Source: Arenibacter sp963972175 (lineage in GTDB: Bacteria; Bacteroidota; Bacteroidia; Flavobacteriales; Flavobacteriaceae). Taken from it: a stretch of DNA of 12,491 nucleotides. The notes under the pieces were generated by a model that was not told the origin of the DNA, made no database searches, and saw only the letters and a list, made by a program, of their open reading frames with translations. The position numbers were made by a program, and so were the translations under genes. Below are positions 1 to 7,243 of the stretch, in pieces (within the stretch, counting starts at the first letter, position 1; each line of letters begins with the position of its first letter). The stretch is taken from the NCBI GenBank assembly GCA_963972175.1, contig CAXAVP010000125.1:1-12491 (forward strand), written 5' to 3'.

Positions 1-518
1 TAAATAAATTATTCAAGGCTAAAAAAAACATTATCGAGGGGTAGTCTAAAGTCATTTTTCTTTATCCATTATATTTTCATAAAGATTAAAAAAAAAACGA
101 CAGTATCCCTAAATGAGAGAAAATTAATAAAGCTACACTATCCCGAAAAGTGTGTAAATTTAAAAACCCAGGGTTTGTTTTTTTTTAAAGTTGGACCCTT
201 TTTCATCTATAGTTATAAACTAATTATAGAATTATTCCCCAGTTCCTGATGGGCTTGGACCATATTTTTGTGGTTTACCTTAAAAGTGCCCCCCCCCCCC
301 TTATAAACTATTCATATATAACATTATGAAGTTTTTCTTAATGTATTACCTAATCTATCTATTAAGATCTTCCATAAGGTTAGGGCATAGATTGTTTATC
401 TGACCTCTAGGAGGTATTCATATTAGGCCGTTTGCTTCTTCCCTGACATAACGCAATCATTTAATAGCAAAGAAATCTTTGTGCTCTTTCAGTTTACCCA
501 AATAGCGTCAATTCAGCG
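1..518. other. Non-coding AT-rich region
   Basis: I see no convincing gene here on either strand. The stretch is rich in A and T runs and contains a run of 12 C at 289-300. Small imperfect hairpins are present (arms 207-215/221-229, 403-407/411-415 and 468-473/476-481), but none is followed by a T-tract in a direction that would make it a good terminator for the response regulator gene ending at 519. The 10-mer TTATAAACTA occurs twice, at 213-222 and 301-310. No promoter could be assigned. Confidence 0.6.
289..300. repeat. Homopolymer tract of 12 C
   Basis: Twelve consecutive C residues lie in otherwise AT-rich intergenic DNA. Such tracts are prone to slipped-strand length change and to sequencing error. 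It lies more than 200 nt beyond the stop codon of the response regulator gene and in no recognisable gene. A shorter run of 8 C occurs at 4669-4676, also intergenic. Confidence 0.9.
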
Positions 519-905
519 CTAGGCAAAAATCCGGTCAACGGCACTTTTGTTCAAAGGTTTATCAAAATAATCCTTTATCAGCGGATGGCTTTTGGCACGC
601 TTGCGATCTGTTGAGTTTGTAAAGGCGGAGACTATATAAATGTCGAAAGGACTAATGTTTACACCAATATTTTCCAACTCCATAAGAAAGTCCCAGCCAT
701 CCAAGCCCGGTAAACCTAGGTCCAATAGCAGCTTATCTGGCAGCCCTTTTTTACTTTCCCAGCACTTTCTGAGGTGGTCCAAGGCTTCTTTAACCGTATA
801 AAATGTGGTAATATTATAATGGGGATGTACCTGTCCTATTTTGTATGTCATGGCAAACTGTGATACCATATCATCATCAATAATCCATAAAGTTTCTCCT
901 TCCAT
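519..905 (-). CDS. Single-domain response regulator (CheY-like receiver)
   Basis: A 128-residue protein made only of a receiver domain. The acidic pocket is the DDD at residues 10-12, the expected phosphoacceptor is Asp62 in LLLDLGLP, the switch Ser lies in IYIVSAF, and the conserved Lys lies in DKPLN near residue 117. The long insertion between helix 2 and strand 3 and the GLDGWDFL motif are typical of Bacteroidota stand-alone receivers. These usually act as phosphoryl carriers or bind partner proteins after phosphorylation by a sensor kinase. No output domain follows and no histidine kinase is adjacent, so it is an orphan here and its partner cannot be named. ATG start; no clear Shine-Dalgarno sequence. 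The receiver call is firm; the pathway is unknown. Confidence 0.9.
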   Translation of the reverse strand: MEGETLWIIDDDMVSQFAMTYKIGQVHPHYNITTFYTVKEALDHLRKCWESKKGLPDKLLLDLGLPGLDGWDFLMELENIGVNISPFDIYIVSAFTNSTDRKRAKSHPLIKDYFDKPLNKSAVDRIFA

Positions 906-1593
906 GTTAATTTACAATACCAATTAAAAATTTATTATCCTACTATTTCTCCTTGGACTTTCCGCAATCTAAATATACATATCCACCATCAACTTAAGTT
1001 AACAATTCCCCCTAGGTGCTTGTATCAAAATTGCTGAACTAAAACCCAGATTTTATATAATACAAACAGCAATAATAGTACTTTACAGCAACATTTTCAA
1101 AGCTACATACTAAATATATATGCACAAAGTTTTAATCCAATACTTTTTCGCCGAATGCTTTGAGTAAACCGATTAAACTCCAAGCCATGCGCAATACAAA
1201 CAATGAGCTCTCTTTAATTTCCCATATATGGTTTGTCCCCACTTCAAATTAGCGCCCCTCATACATCCTATCCTGTTCTAATGATCAAAATGTTCCACTA
1301 CATGGAAGTGTATAGCCTGGGTACTGACCGATTAAAAGCACTAAGCTCTAACCGTTTTGTACCCTTGCCTCACCTCCTACTTTTTGTATTTGTTTCTCTC
1401 CCCAAATTAATGAACTAGCTCGATACCTCGTTTCATACAAACAACAGGGATGATTTTATTCCTACTTCCCAACTGCGAGGTAGCTAGTACAGCTATTTCT
1501 ATTTCTGGTTCCCCATCAAATTGGGGAGAGATTTTAGCTCTGGAAATAATCTGTTACCGTTGTTCAATTTCCATCAGCAGTTCTATATTTAAT
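906..1593. other. Long intergenic region between response regulator and metE
   Basis: 688 nt without an intact gene. The part nearest metE (1132-1593) may be a decayed gene and is listed separately. A small hairpin (TCCCCA/TGGGGA, 1510-1527) lies about 70 nt past the metE stop codon but has no T-tract, so it is a weak terminator candidate at best. 906-1131 should contain the response-regulator promoter. The only candidate I see is a TATATTTA element about 70 nt upstream of its start, one base off the Bacteroidota -7 consensus. Confidence 0.5.
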
Positions 1594-1601
1594 TTATCGG
1601 T
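1132..1601 (-). pseudogene. Possible decayed gene remnant
   Basis: Read on the minus strand, 1601-1407 gives protein-like sequence (DKLNIELLMEIEQR, stop, then QIISRAKISPQFDGEPEIEI and on to GIELVH) with one in-frame TAA at 1554-1556. A shift of one frame then gives 1406-1132, with in-frame stops at 1348-1350 (TAG), 1285-1287 (TGA) and 1249-1251 (TAA). Between the stops the sequence still looks natural, for example IGQYPGYTLPCSGTF, FEVGTNHIWEIKES and MAWSLIGLLKAFGEKVLD. Several stops are one substitution from a sense codon. I recognise no family. The stop density is not far below chance for AT-rich DNA, so the call rests mainly on amino-acid composition. The first 8 nt overlap the end of metE. 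Confidence 0.28.
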
Positions 1602-3918
1602 TCACACCAACCACATATTCAGATCTTATTTTATTGGCCACCTTCACCATATTGGTCAAAGCGGTCTTGGTTTCTGGCCAGTCCCTTGTCTTAAGGCCAC
1701 AATCCGGATTTACCCACAAATTTTCCATCGGTAAAAGCTTGGCAGCCTTGTGCAATAAAGTCGCCATTTCATGCTCGTTGGGAACCCTTGCGGAATGAAT
1801 GTCGTATACCCCGGGTCCTATTTGGTTGGGATACTTGTATTTCACAAAGGCATCCAACAGCTCCATTTCGGACCTTGAGGTTTCTATAGTAATAACGTCG
1901 GCATCCATATCCCCAATATTCTGTATAATATCATTGAATTCCGAATAGCACATATGGGTATGGATCTGGGTCGTATCCTCCACTACGGAGGCCGAAATTC
2001 TAAAACTCTCCACCGCCCAATTTAAGTAGGTATTCCAATATTCCCGTCGTAATGGCAGCCCTTCCCGTATTGCAGGTTCATCTATCTGAATGATACTTAT
2101 TCCTGCCTGCTCCAAATCCCTTACCTCATCCCGTATGGCCAAAGCTATTTGTTTGCACGTTACGGATCTGGACTGGTCGTTTCGCACAAAGGACCACTGC
2201 AAAATAGTTACCGGTCCGGTAAGCATTCCCTTTACCGGTTTTTTGGTTAACGATTGGGCATAAGAGGTCCATTGTACCGTCATAGGCTTATCCCTATATA
2301 CGTCTCCAAAAATGATGGGCGGCTTTACACAGCGGCTACCATAGCTTTGTACCCATCCATTTCCGGAAAAGGCAAACCCCTCTAATCTTTCCCCGAAATA
2401 CTCCACCATATCGTTCCTTTCATATTCGCCGTGCACCAAAACATCCAACCCAATATCCTCTTGGAATTTAATTGCCCTTTGGGTCTCCTTCTTCAGAAAT
2501 GCATTGTATTCCGAACTGGTAATCTCCTTGTTTTTAAACCGTCTTCTCATACTCCTTACCTCCCTGGTTTGGGGAAAAGATCCAATGGTGGTAGTAGGAA
2601 ATAAGGGCAGGTTTAATTTCTTTGCCTGCTCACCCCTCCTAATAGAAAAGGGGTTCTTCCGTTTTCCTGCCGAATCCGTCAAGGATTGGACCCTTTGCTT
2701 GGTGGGGCTGTGATGCACCAGCCTAGAGGATCTTTTATCTATAAAAGTACCTCTATTACTTACTAATTCAGTTGCCGCCTCTTTGGTGGGTATTTCAGGT
2801 GTCAGCTCACTTAATGTTACCAACTCCTTTAGTTTTTGTTTTGAAAATGCCATCCACTGCTTTACTTCGGCTGGCAAACTTTTTTCATTGGTCTCTAGAT
2901 CTAAATCATAGGGTGCATGTAGCAATGAGCAAGAACTTGAAACCCATAGCTTTTCAACAGAAACAATTTGCAAGGCCTTTTTTATTAGGTCCAATGAGGA
3001 ATCAAAATTATTGCGCCATATATTTCTACCGTCAACAACTCCCAAGGAAAGTACTTGTTTACCTTCGTAAGATGGCGAGTCTATTATGTCGTCTAACTGC
3101 AATGGGCACCGTACCAGATCTAAATGGAGTGCATGAACGGGAAGACCTAATACCGTTTCCAAATTGGCCCCATAGCAGTCAAAGTAATTGGTAAGAATTA
3201 TTTTCAATTTGGGAAATTTTTCGGCTATATCTGTGTACAGTTTTTTAACGGCCATAAGCTCTTTATGGGTCAAGTCCATCGCCAAACAGGGTTCATCCAA
3301 TTGTATGTATACCGCTCCAGCAGAGGATAACCGTGATAACAATTTATAAAACTCGGGCAAAAGAGCTTTCAGTAAATCCAATCTATGGAAGCCTTCCTCC
3401 TTCTCCTTTCCTAGATATAGGTAGGTTACAGGGGAAATCAATACAGGCTTGGTTAAAATACCTTGGTCCAATGCTTCTTTAAATTCCTCTACTGCTTTTA
3501 GGGAACGTAATTCAAAGGTTTGGCCTTTTGAAAATTCAGGCACTAGGTAATGATAGTTGGTATCAAACCATTTTGTCATTTCCAGGGCAGTAATATCAAA
3601 TCCATCCTCCTGCAGCCCCCTTGCCATAGCAAAATATAGGTCCAGGTCCGATCTACTTTTCTCAATTTCCCAGAATCTTTCGGGAATACAGCCATAGGTC
3701 ATTGTGGCATCCAATACCTGATCATAAAAGGAAAAGTCATTAGAGGGAATAAAATTGATTCCACTCCTTTTCTGTAAGCTCCAATTTTCTCTTCGTATTT
3801 GACTGCCCACTTCCAACAGTTCCTCTACTGAAATTTTCTTTTTCCAATATTTCTCTATGGCTTTCTTTAATTCTCTATTGGCCCCAATTCTCGGGTATCC
3901 TAAAACGTTGGTTTTCAT
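1594..3918 (-). CDS. metE: Cobalamin-independent methionine synthase
   Basis: This 774-residue protein (5-methyltetrahydropteroyltriglutamate--homocysteine methyltransferase) transfers a methyl group from the folate to homocysteine in the cytoplasm, the last step of methionine synthesis, without B12. It has the family's two-barrel layout: an N-terminal domain starting MKTNVLGYPRIGANRELKKA, a linker around residues 390-430, and a catalytic C-terminal domain opening with TTTIGSFPQT. The zinc ligands are all present: His655, Cys657, Glu679 and Cys740, each exactly 14 residues beyond His641, Cys643, Glu665 and Cys726 of the E. coli enzyme. Length is normal for the family. ATG start. It is divergent from an Lrp/AsnC gene 157 nt away, which is the likely regulator. 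I see no cobalamin or SAM riboswitch upstream. Confidence 0.98.
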   Translation of the reverse strand: MKTNVLGYPRIGANRELKKAIEKYWKKKISVEELLEVGSQIRRENWSLQKRSGINFIPSNDFSFYDQVLDATMTYGCIPERFWEIEKSRSDLDLYFAMARGLQEDGFDITALEMTKWFDTNYHYLVPEFSKGQTFELRSLKAVEEFKEALDQGILTKPVLISPVTYLYLGKEKEEGFHRLDLLKALLPEFYKLLSRLSSAGAVYIQLDEPCLAMDLTHKELMAVKKLYTDIAEKFPKLKIILTNYFDCYGANLETVLGLPVHALHLDLVRCPLQLDDIIDSPSYEGKQVLSLGVVDGRNIWRNNFDSSLDLIKKALQIVSVEKLWVSSSCSLLHAPYDLDLETNEKSLPAEVKQWMAFSKQKLKELVTLSELTPEIPTKEAATELVSNRGTFIDKRSSRLVHHSPTKQRVQSLTDSAGKRKNPFSIRRGEQAKKLNLPLFPTTTIGSFPQTREVRSMRRRFKNKEITSSEYNAFLKKETQRAIKFQEDIGLDVLVHGEYERNDMVEYFGERLEGFAFSGNGWVQSYGSRCVKPPIIFGDVYRDKPMTVQWTSYAQSLTKKPVKGMLTGPVTILQWSFVRNDQSRSVTCKQIALAIRDEVRDLEQAGISIIQIDEPAIREGLPLRREYWNTYLNWAVESFRISASVVEDTTQIHTHMCYSEFNDIIQNIGDMDADVITIETSRSEMELLDAFVKYKYPNQIGPGVYDIHSARVPNEHEMATLLHKAAKLLPMENLWVNPDCGLKTRDWPETKTALTNMVKVANKIRSEYVVGVNR

Positions 3919-3975
3919 TTGCTCTTATTTTGTATTATTTCCAACAAATCTCATATTTAAGATTTAATTTTCCAT

Positions 3976-4011
3976 ATAAAACCAATATTTTAGAAATAAA
4001 ACCTATTTTAG
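3976..4011. promoter_or_regulatory. Tandem operator-like repeat between metE and lrp-type gene
   Basis: Two near-identical copies lie in tandem: ATAAAACCAATATTTTAG (3976-3993) and ATAAAACCTATTTTAG (3996-4011). Their centres are about 19 bp apart, close to two helical turns. Each copy is itself a small inverted repeat (TAAAA...TTTTA). They lie 58-93 nt upstream of metE and 65-100 nt upstream of the Lrp/AsnC gene, where a regulator could control both. Lrp/AsnC proteins are known to bind AT-rich, weakly palindromic, helically phased sites. Binding by this particular protein is inferred. Confidence 0.45.
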
Positions 4012-4075
4012 AGCCTTTAATTAGACTATTACCCCTTATGTATTTCAAAAGAGCATTAAAACAGAAAAATATTCT

Positions 4076-4537
4076 ATGACCAATTTGGACAAAATTGATA
4101 TTCAAATTCTTAAATTATTGCAGAGCAATTCCAATCTAACTACCAAGGAGCTGGCCAATAGGGTCAATTTATCTACTACACCCGTTTTTGAACGGGTAAA
4201 AAGATTGGAAAACAAGGGTTATATAAAAAAATATGTGGCTGTTTTAGATCCTGAAAAAATGGACAAAGGCCTAACAGTGTTTTGTAACATTACCTTAAAA
4301 CAGCACACCCGTGACATTGGCCACCAATTTGTGAAGGATATCGCAGGAATCAAGGAAGTCACCGAATGCTATAATGTATCTGGGGATTATGATTTTTTAC
4401 TCAAGGTAATGGTAAAGGATATGAAGCATTACCAAGACTTTGTCTTAAACCATCTTGGATCCATGAGAAACATTGGAAGCGCACATAGTACCTTTGTGAT
4501 GGGAGAGATAAAAAACACCCATGCAGTACCGCTGTAA
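4076..4537 (+). CDS. Lrp/AsnC family transcriptional regulator
   Basis: This 153-residue protein has the family's length and two-part structure. The N-terminal winged helix-turn-helix (residues 5-60) contains LTTKELANRVNLSTTPVFER, with the recognition helix at about 33-44. The C-terminal ligand-binding RAM domain (about 65-145) contains the GDYDFLLKV motif at 103-111. Family members form octamers or similar assemblies and sense amino acids. Divergent placement from metE, with tandem operator-like repeats between, suggests control of methionine synthesis and of its own gene. The effector could be methionine or another amino acid; the sequence does not tell. ATG start, with no strong Shine-Dalgarno sequence. 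The family is certain and the metE target is inferred from position. Confidence 0.95.
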   Translation: MTNLDKIDIQILKLLQSNSNLTTKELANRVNLSTTPVFERVKRLENKGYIKKYVAVLDPEKMDKGLTVFCNITLKQHTRDIGHQFVKDIAGIKEVTECYNVSGDYDFLLKVMVKDMKHYQDFVLNHLGSMRNIGSAHSTFVMGEIKNTHAVPL

Positions 4538-4713
4538 TGAGCTAGTCCAACATTTTTAAGTAATCCTATAATCGATAATATATGGTTAACTATCACAGGT
4601 AATAATTTTATTTGAACCAATGGCAGTCGGAACAGAAATCCCATAAATAAATAACAGGGCTTTCAAGTCCCCCCCCTACTTAATACTGCATTAATTTTCC
4701 TAGTGACCACCTA

Positions 4714-4890
4714 TCAAATACCATCCATGGCATCGATTAGGGCGCTGGCAAGAAGGTACAATACTACCATAAAAAATACGGTGCAGGCCCAAAAGTATAT
4801 TTTAAATCCATTTCTCATTAAATGGTTTCCAATACCCTTAAAAGTTCCTTGGTCAATGTTGCTTTTAAGTGATAATCTGGACATACTCAT
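4714..4890 (-). CDS. Small single-span membrane protein, family not recognised
   Basis: A 58-codon ORF (ATG at 4888-4890, TGA at 4714-4716) that begins MSMSRLSLKSNIDQ and ends ALIDAMDGI. Residues 31-51 (IYFWACTVFFMVVLYLLASA and on) form one strongly hydrophobic helix, preceded by a basic, polar segment with RNGFK just before the membrane. This suggests an inner-membrane protein with a cytoplasmic N-terminus. The composition looks like real protein, whereas the opposite-strand reading is poor. A second in-frame ATG is at 4882-4884. It stands alone, convergent with the Lrp/AsnC gene and divergent from the LytTR gene. Function unknown. It could be spurious given its length. Confidence 0.5.
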   Translation of the reverse strand: MSMSRLSLKSNIDQGTFKGIGNHLMRNGFKIYFWACTVFFMVVLYLLASALIDAMDGI

Positions 4891-5311
4891 GAATCTCGTT
4901 TTTTTTGCAAGGATATAATCCTAACATAATTCTTAAATGAAAAACTAGACCAACGGAATATATCGTCGACTAAATGCATTTGTACTATACCCTATATTTT
5001 TGTTTACATTTAGGTCAATTTGTAGGTTGGAAAAGACTCAAATTATAGGGCAACAAGATAGACTTGATGATTATCTACAACCATTAAATCGACCTATTTT
5101 CCAATGTATCATTGCAACAACTATGCGCCCACCTATTGCCTGCATCGTTTTCCGGCAAATAATGCTTTTTATCTTACATAGTATATACCTTTTAAGCCTC
5201 TATATCTGATTTTTACAATTTATTCTATGGGTCTGAAATGCCAAATACCTAAACCACAAAATTCTGCATTTACACAACAAATTATGCTCCATTCACATCA
5301 TTTTTGGCCAC
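4891..5311. other. Intergenic region upstream of LytTR regulator
   Basis: About 420 nt with no convincing gene on either strand. Open stretches exist, but their translations look unlike protein. The region should contain the promoter of the small membrane ORF, read leftward. The presumed promoter of the LytTR regulator is just outside it and is listed separately. Confidence 0.5.
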
Positions 5312-5338
5312 TTGAAAGGTAGTTTTGGGTACCTTCAA
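5312..5338 (+). promoter_or_regulatory. Candidate promoter -7 element inside an inverted repeat
   Basis: TAGTTTTG at 5320-5327 is an exact match to the Bacteroidota -7 consensus TAnnTTTG. It would place transcription start about 30 nt upstream of the LytTR gene. It sits in the centre of an imperfect inverted repeat, TTGAAAGGTA (5312-5321) and TACCTTCAA (5330-5338), with one bulged A. A protein bound here would block the promoter, so autoregulation is possible. A TTTG at 5303-5306 is closer than usual for a -33 element. Assignment is by pattern only. Confidence 0.35.
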
Positions 5339-5364
5339 CAAGATTTAAAACGAGGATCACCATT

Positions 5365-6057
5365 ATGAAATTAAGAAGTATTATTGTAGACGATTCGTCT
5401 ATGCAGCGCATTGCCGTAGCCAAATTAGTAAACAATCATCCCAGCCTGACAATGGTTGGCGAGTACAGCAATGCCATTGAAGCAAAGAACGGACTTAAAA
5501 ACAATAACATTGATCTTATTTTTCTGGATGTGGAAATGCCCATCATCAATGGATTCGATTTATTGGAATCACTGGAAAACCCACCACAGGTAATATTGAT
5601 TACCGGAAATCCCAACTATGCCCTTAAAGCCTTTGATTATGACGTTACGGATTATCTTCATAAACCTATCTCTGCTTCCCGTTTTGACACCTCTATAAAA
5701 AGAGCGTTAACCAAATATGAGCAGTCGCAAAAGGTGACAGAGGACGATGAGTATATCTTTGTAAAAAGCAATCTAAGACAACGGAAAGTAGTACTTAACG
5801 ACATAAAGTGGGTAGAAGCCTTGGGCGACTATATAAAATTGGTAACCACTGAAGGCAATGTGGTTATCCTTTCCACTATGAAGTCTTTTGAAAAGAAATT
5901 ACCACAGGATAAATTCTTGAGGGTACACAAATCCTACATCGTAAATTTGGAGAAAGTTCAAAAATTCAATAGTAAAAGTGTTGAACTGGACGGAAGACAG
6001 GTTCCTTTGAGCAGAAACAAAAAAAACGTATTAATAGAAGCCTTACATAATGTTTAA
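5365..6057 (+). CDS. LytTR-family DNA-binding response regulator
   Basis: A 230-residue two-domain regulator. The receiver (residues 1-115) has Asp9/Asp10, the phosphoacceptor Asp55 in DLIFLDVEMP, Thr80 in LITG and Lys100 in HKP. The LytTR DNA-binding domain (about 130-228) starts DEYIFVKSN and contains WVEALGDYIKL, FLRVHKSYIVNL and the final PLSRNKK typical of Bacteroidota LytTR proteins. Family members are phosphorylated by membrane LytS-type kinases and bind direct-repeat sites. No kinase is adjacent, so this is an orphan regulator here and its regulon is unknown. ATG start, with a weak GAGG about 10 nt upstream. It is followed by a strong terminator. Confidence 0.96.
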   Translation: MKLRSIIVDDSSMQRIAVAKLVNNHPSLTMVGEYSNAIEAKNGLKNNNIDLIFLDVEMPIINGFDLLESLENPPQVILITGNPNYALKAFDYDVTDYLHKPISASRFDTSIKRALTKYEQSQKVTEDDEYIFVKSNLRQRKVVLNDIKWVEALGDYIKLVTTEGNVVILSTMKSFEKKLPQDKFLRVHKSYIVNLEKVQKFNSKSVELDGRQVPLSRNKKNVLIEALHNV

Positions 6058-6163
6058 ATAGCATTTCTAGGAGCCACATAAAATATCTTGTGGTATTGGG
6101 AAAACCAAAAAGAAACTAAAATACTTTGGTAGTAAGTGTCCTATTAAATATAATAAGTCATAT

Positions 6164-6197
6164 AAAAAAATCGAGGGCGTGACCCTCGATTTTTTTT
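6164..6197. terminator. Bidirectional intrinsic terminator
   Basis: A near-perfect hairpin: AAAAAAATCGAGGG (6164-6177), loop CGTGA, then CCCTCGATTTTTTT (6183-6196) plus one further T. The GC-rich core ATCGAGGG/CCCTCGAT is flanked by A and T runs, so each strand ends in a T-tract. It lies between the convergent LytTR gene (ends 6057) and the four-gene thiamine-linked operon (ends 6321) and can serve both. Confidence 0.93.
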
Positions 6198-6320
6198 ACT
6201 TTACACACTTATTGAGATACTACCATTTTTTTGAGTAATCTTAAATTTCCATGTTTTTGTTAAAAGTAAATTTACTTGACATAAATAATTAACCATCCTA
6301 AAGGTCAGTGTTATTTAATC

Positions 6321-6605
6321 CTAGCCCTCTACTTCCGCAGTTGCCGAAATTCTAAAATTTTCAAAGGTACGTCCCTGTAGGTGTTTTTGCCATCTTTCCA
6401 TTAATGGGCGTTCAAATTTATACTCACGGTATTCGTCCGGACTCATAATTGGTATGCCCTTTACAATAGGGTACAAACGTTCACAACTTGTACATACCAA
6501 AAATCCTTCCAGTATATTATTGCTTGTATCCTTTGTTATTTCGGTTAGCTGAAGATCCCCTTTGTCAAAGGGGCAACATAGTTTATTGATCGTTTCTTTT
6601 TTCAT
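6321..6605 (-). CDS. Small Trm112-like zinc-ribbon protein
   Basis: A 94-residue protein whose first 55 residues match the Trm112/YbaR fold: CCPFDKGDLQL at residues 10-20, FLVCTSCERLYPIVKGIPIM at 35-54. Three or four zinc-ligand positions remain (Cys11, Cys38, Cys41). The fourth is Asp14 (CPxD instead of CPxC), a change also seen in other family members. A charged tail follows (residues 55-94). In eukaryotes and archaea Trm112 binds and activates class I methyltransferases. This gene is the last of an operon whose first gene encodes such an enzyme, so a partner role is a natural inference. It overlaps the upstream stop by an ATGA. A regulatory or scaffold role is also possible. Confidence 0.85.
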   Translation of the reverse strand: MKKETINKLCCPFDKGDLQLTEITKDTSNNILEGFLVCTSCERLYPIVKGIPIMSPDEYREYKFERPLMERWQKHLQGRTFENFRISATAEVEG

Positions 6606-7243
6606 TTTGTATTTAATTCTTTTAGATAATTATTTATTGATTCTTCAGGGTTGGTTGCGCCCATAACACCAGACACCACAGCAATTCCTTTAAAATTAAG
6701 TTCCTTAAGCTGCCCCAGATTATCGGCGGTAATCCCACCGGCCAAATATATGGGCACATCATAATGTTTTGATGCCTTTTGGATGGTATTAAAATGGACT
6801 ATCTCGCAACTGTTGGCTGTTTGGGATGGAAATACGGAACAAAAAGAAATATAGTCCAGATTGTTACTGTTTGCCCATTCTACCCAACTTAAATCATTAT
6901 TACAGGTAAGTCCGCTTATAAAAGATTTGTTTAGACCAGCTTTTATTTCCCTATAATTCTCTGGAATTATATCAAAATGAACCCCATCCAAATCGGTTCT
7001 ATTAAGCAAGTCCCAATGGTTATTTATTAATACCGGAACATTTTTAGCATGGCATAGATCGCAAATTTTGCGAATTAAATCGGTTATATCTTGAGTGTCT
7101 TTAAAATTGTCCCAAATCTGTACTGCTGCTAGACTTTCAAGAAGGCACCTATTCAATTTATTCAGTAGTACTGCTTCATTCATTGATGGATCGATGATCA
7201 AATAGATACCAGAACCCATTATCCGTTTTTGACCTACACTCAT
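6602..7243 (-). CDS. Divergent ThiE/TenI-like (thiamine-phosphate-synthase fold) protein
   Basis: A 213-residue TIM barrel of the ThiE/TenI superfamily. Matching blocks are GIYLIIDP at the N-terminus, VPVLINN (69-75), DGVHF (86-90), ISGLTC (109-114), YISFCSVFPSQT (131-142), GGIT (169-172) and AVVSGV (188-193). ThiE joins the pyrimidine and thiazole halves of thiamine; TenI is a thiazole tautomerase. Residues expected to hold pyrophosphate in ThiE are altered: the QLREK block reads QIWDN (42-46), so Arg and Lys are gone, and the TxTK block reads SQTA. The His of TenI's active site is not evident either. It is probably a related enzyme on another substrate. The start is chosen at the ATG overlapping the upstream stop (ATGA), not a TTG six bases earlier. 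Confidence 0.85.
   Translation of the reverse strand: MSVGQKRIMGSGIYLIIDPSMNEAVLLNKLNRCLLESLAAVQIWDNFKDTQDITDLIRKICDLCHAKNVPVLINNHWDLLNRTDLDGVHFDIIPENYREIKAGLNKSFISGLTCNNDLSWVEWANSNNLDYISFCSVFPSQTANSCEIVHFNTIQKASKHYDVPIYLAGGITADNLGQLKELNFKGIAVVSGVMGATNPEESINNYLKELNTK

Noticed and set aside
403..415. ACCTC-TAG-GAGGT inverted repeat
   Set aside because: Short, no T-tract on either side, and no gene depends on it.
503..521. TAGCG/CGCTA hairpin at the end of the response regulator gene
   Set aside because: Only 5 bp, overlaps the stop codon, and is followed by just three T; too weak to call a terminator.
1233..1418. 61-codon open frame on the plus strand
   Set aside because: Unnatural composition and no recognisable motif. 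The opposite strand of the same DNA looks more like decayed coding sequence.
1450..1734. 94-codon open frame on the plus strand
   Set aside because: It runs antisense into the 3' end of metE and its translation is unlike protein; the minus strand reads better.
3919..4075. Cobalamin or SAM riboswitch upstream of metE
   Set aside because: The region is only 157 nt, AT-rich, and lacks the conserved B12-box or SAM-I core elements.
4703..4918. 71-codon open frame on the plus strand
   Set aside because: Shadow of the minus-strand small membrane ORF, which has a clear transmembrane helix and better composition.
5000..5209. 69-codon open frame on the plus strand
   Set aside because: No start context, no motif, and composition typical of translated AT-rich non-coding DNA.
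6264..6277. 14-bp perfect palindrome AAGTAAATTTACTT
   Set aside because: AT-only core, close to what is expected by chance in this base composition, and located downstream of both convergent genes.
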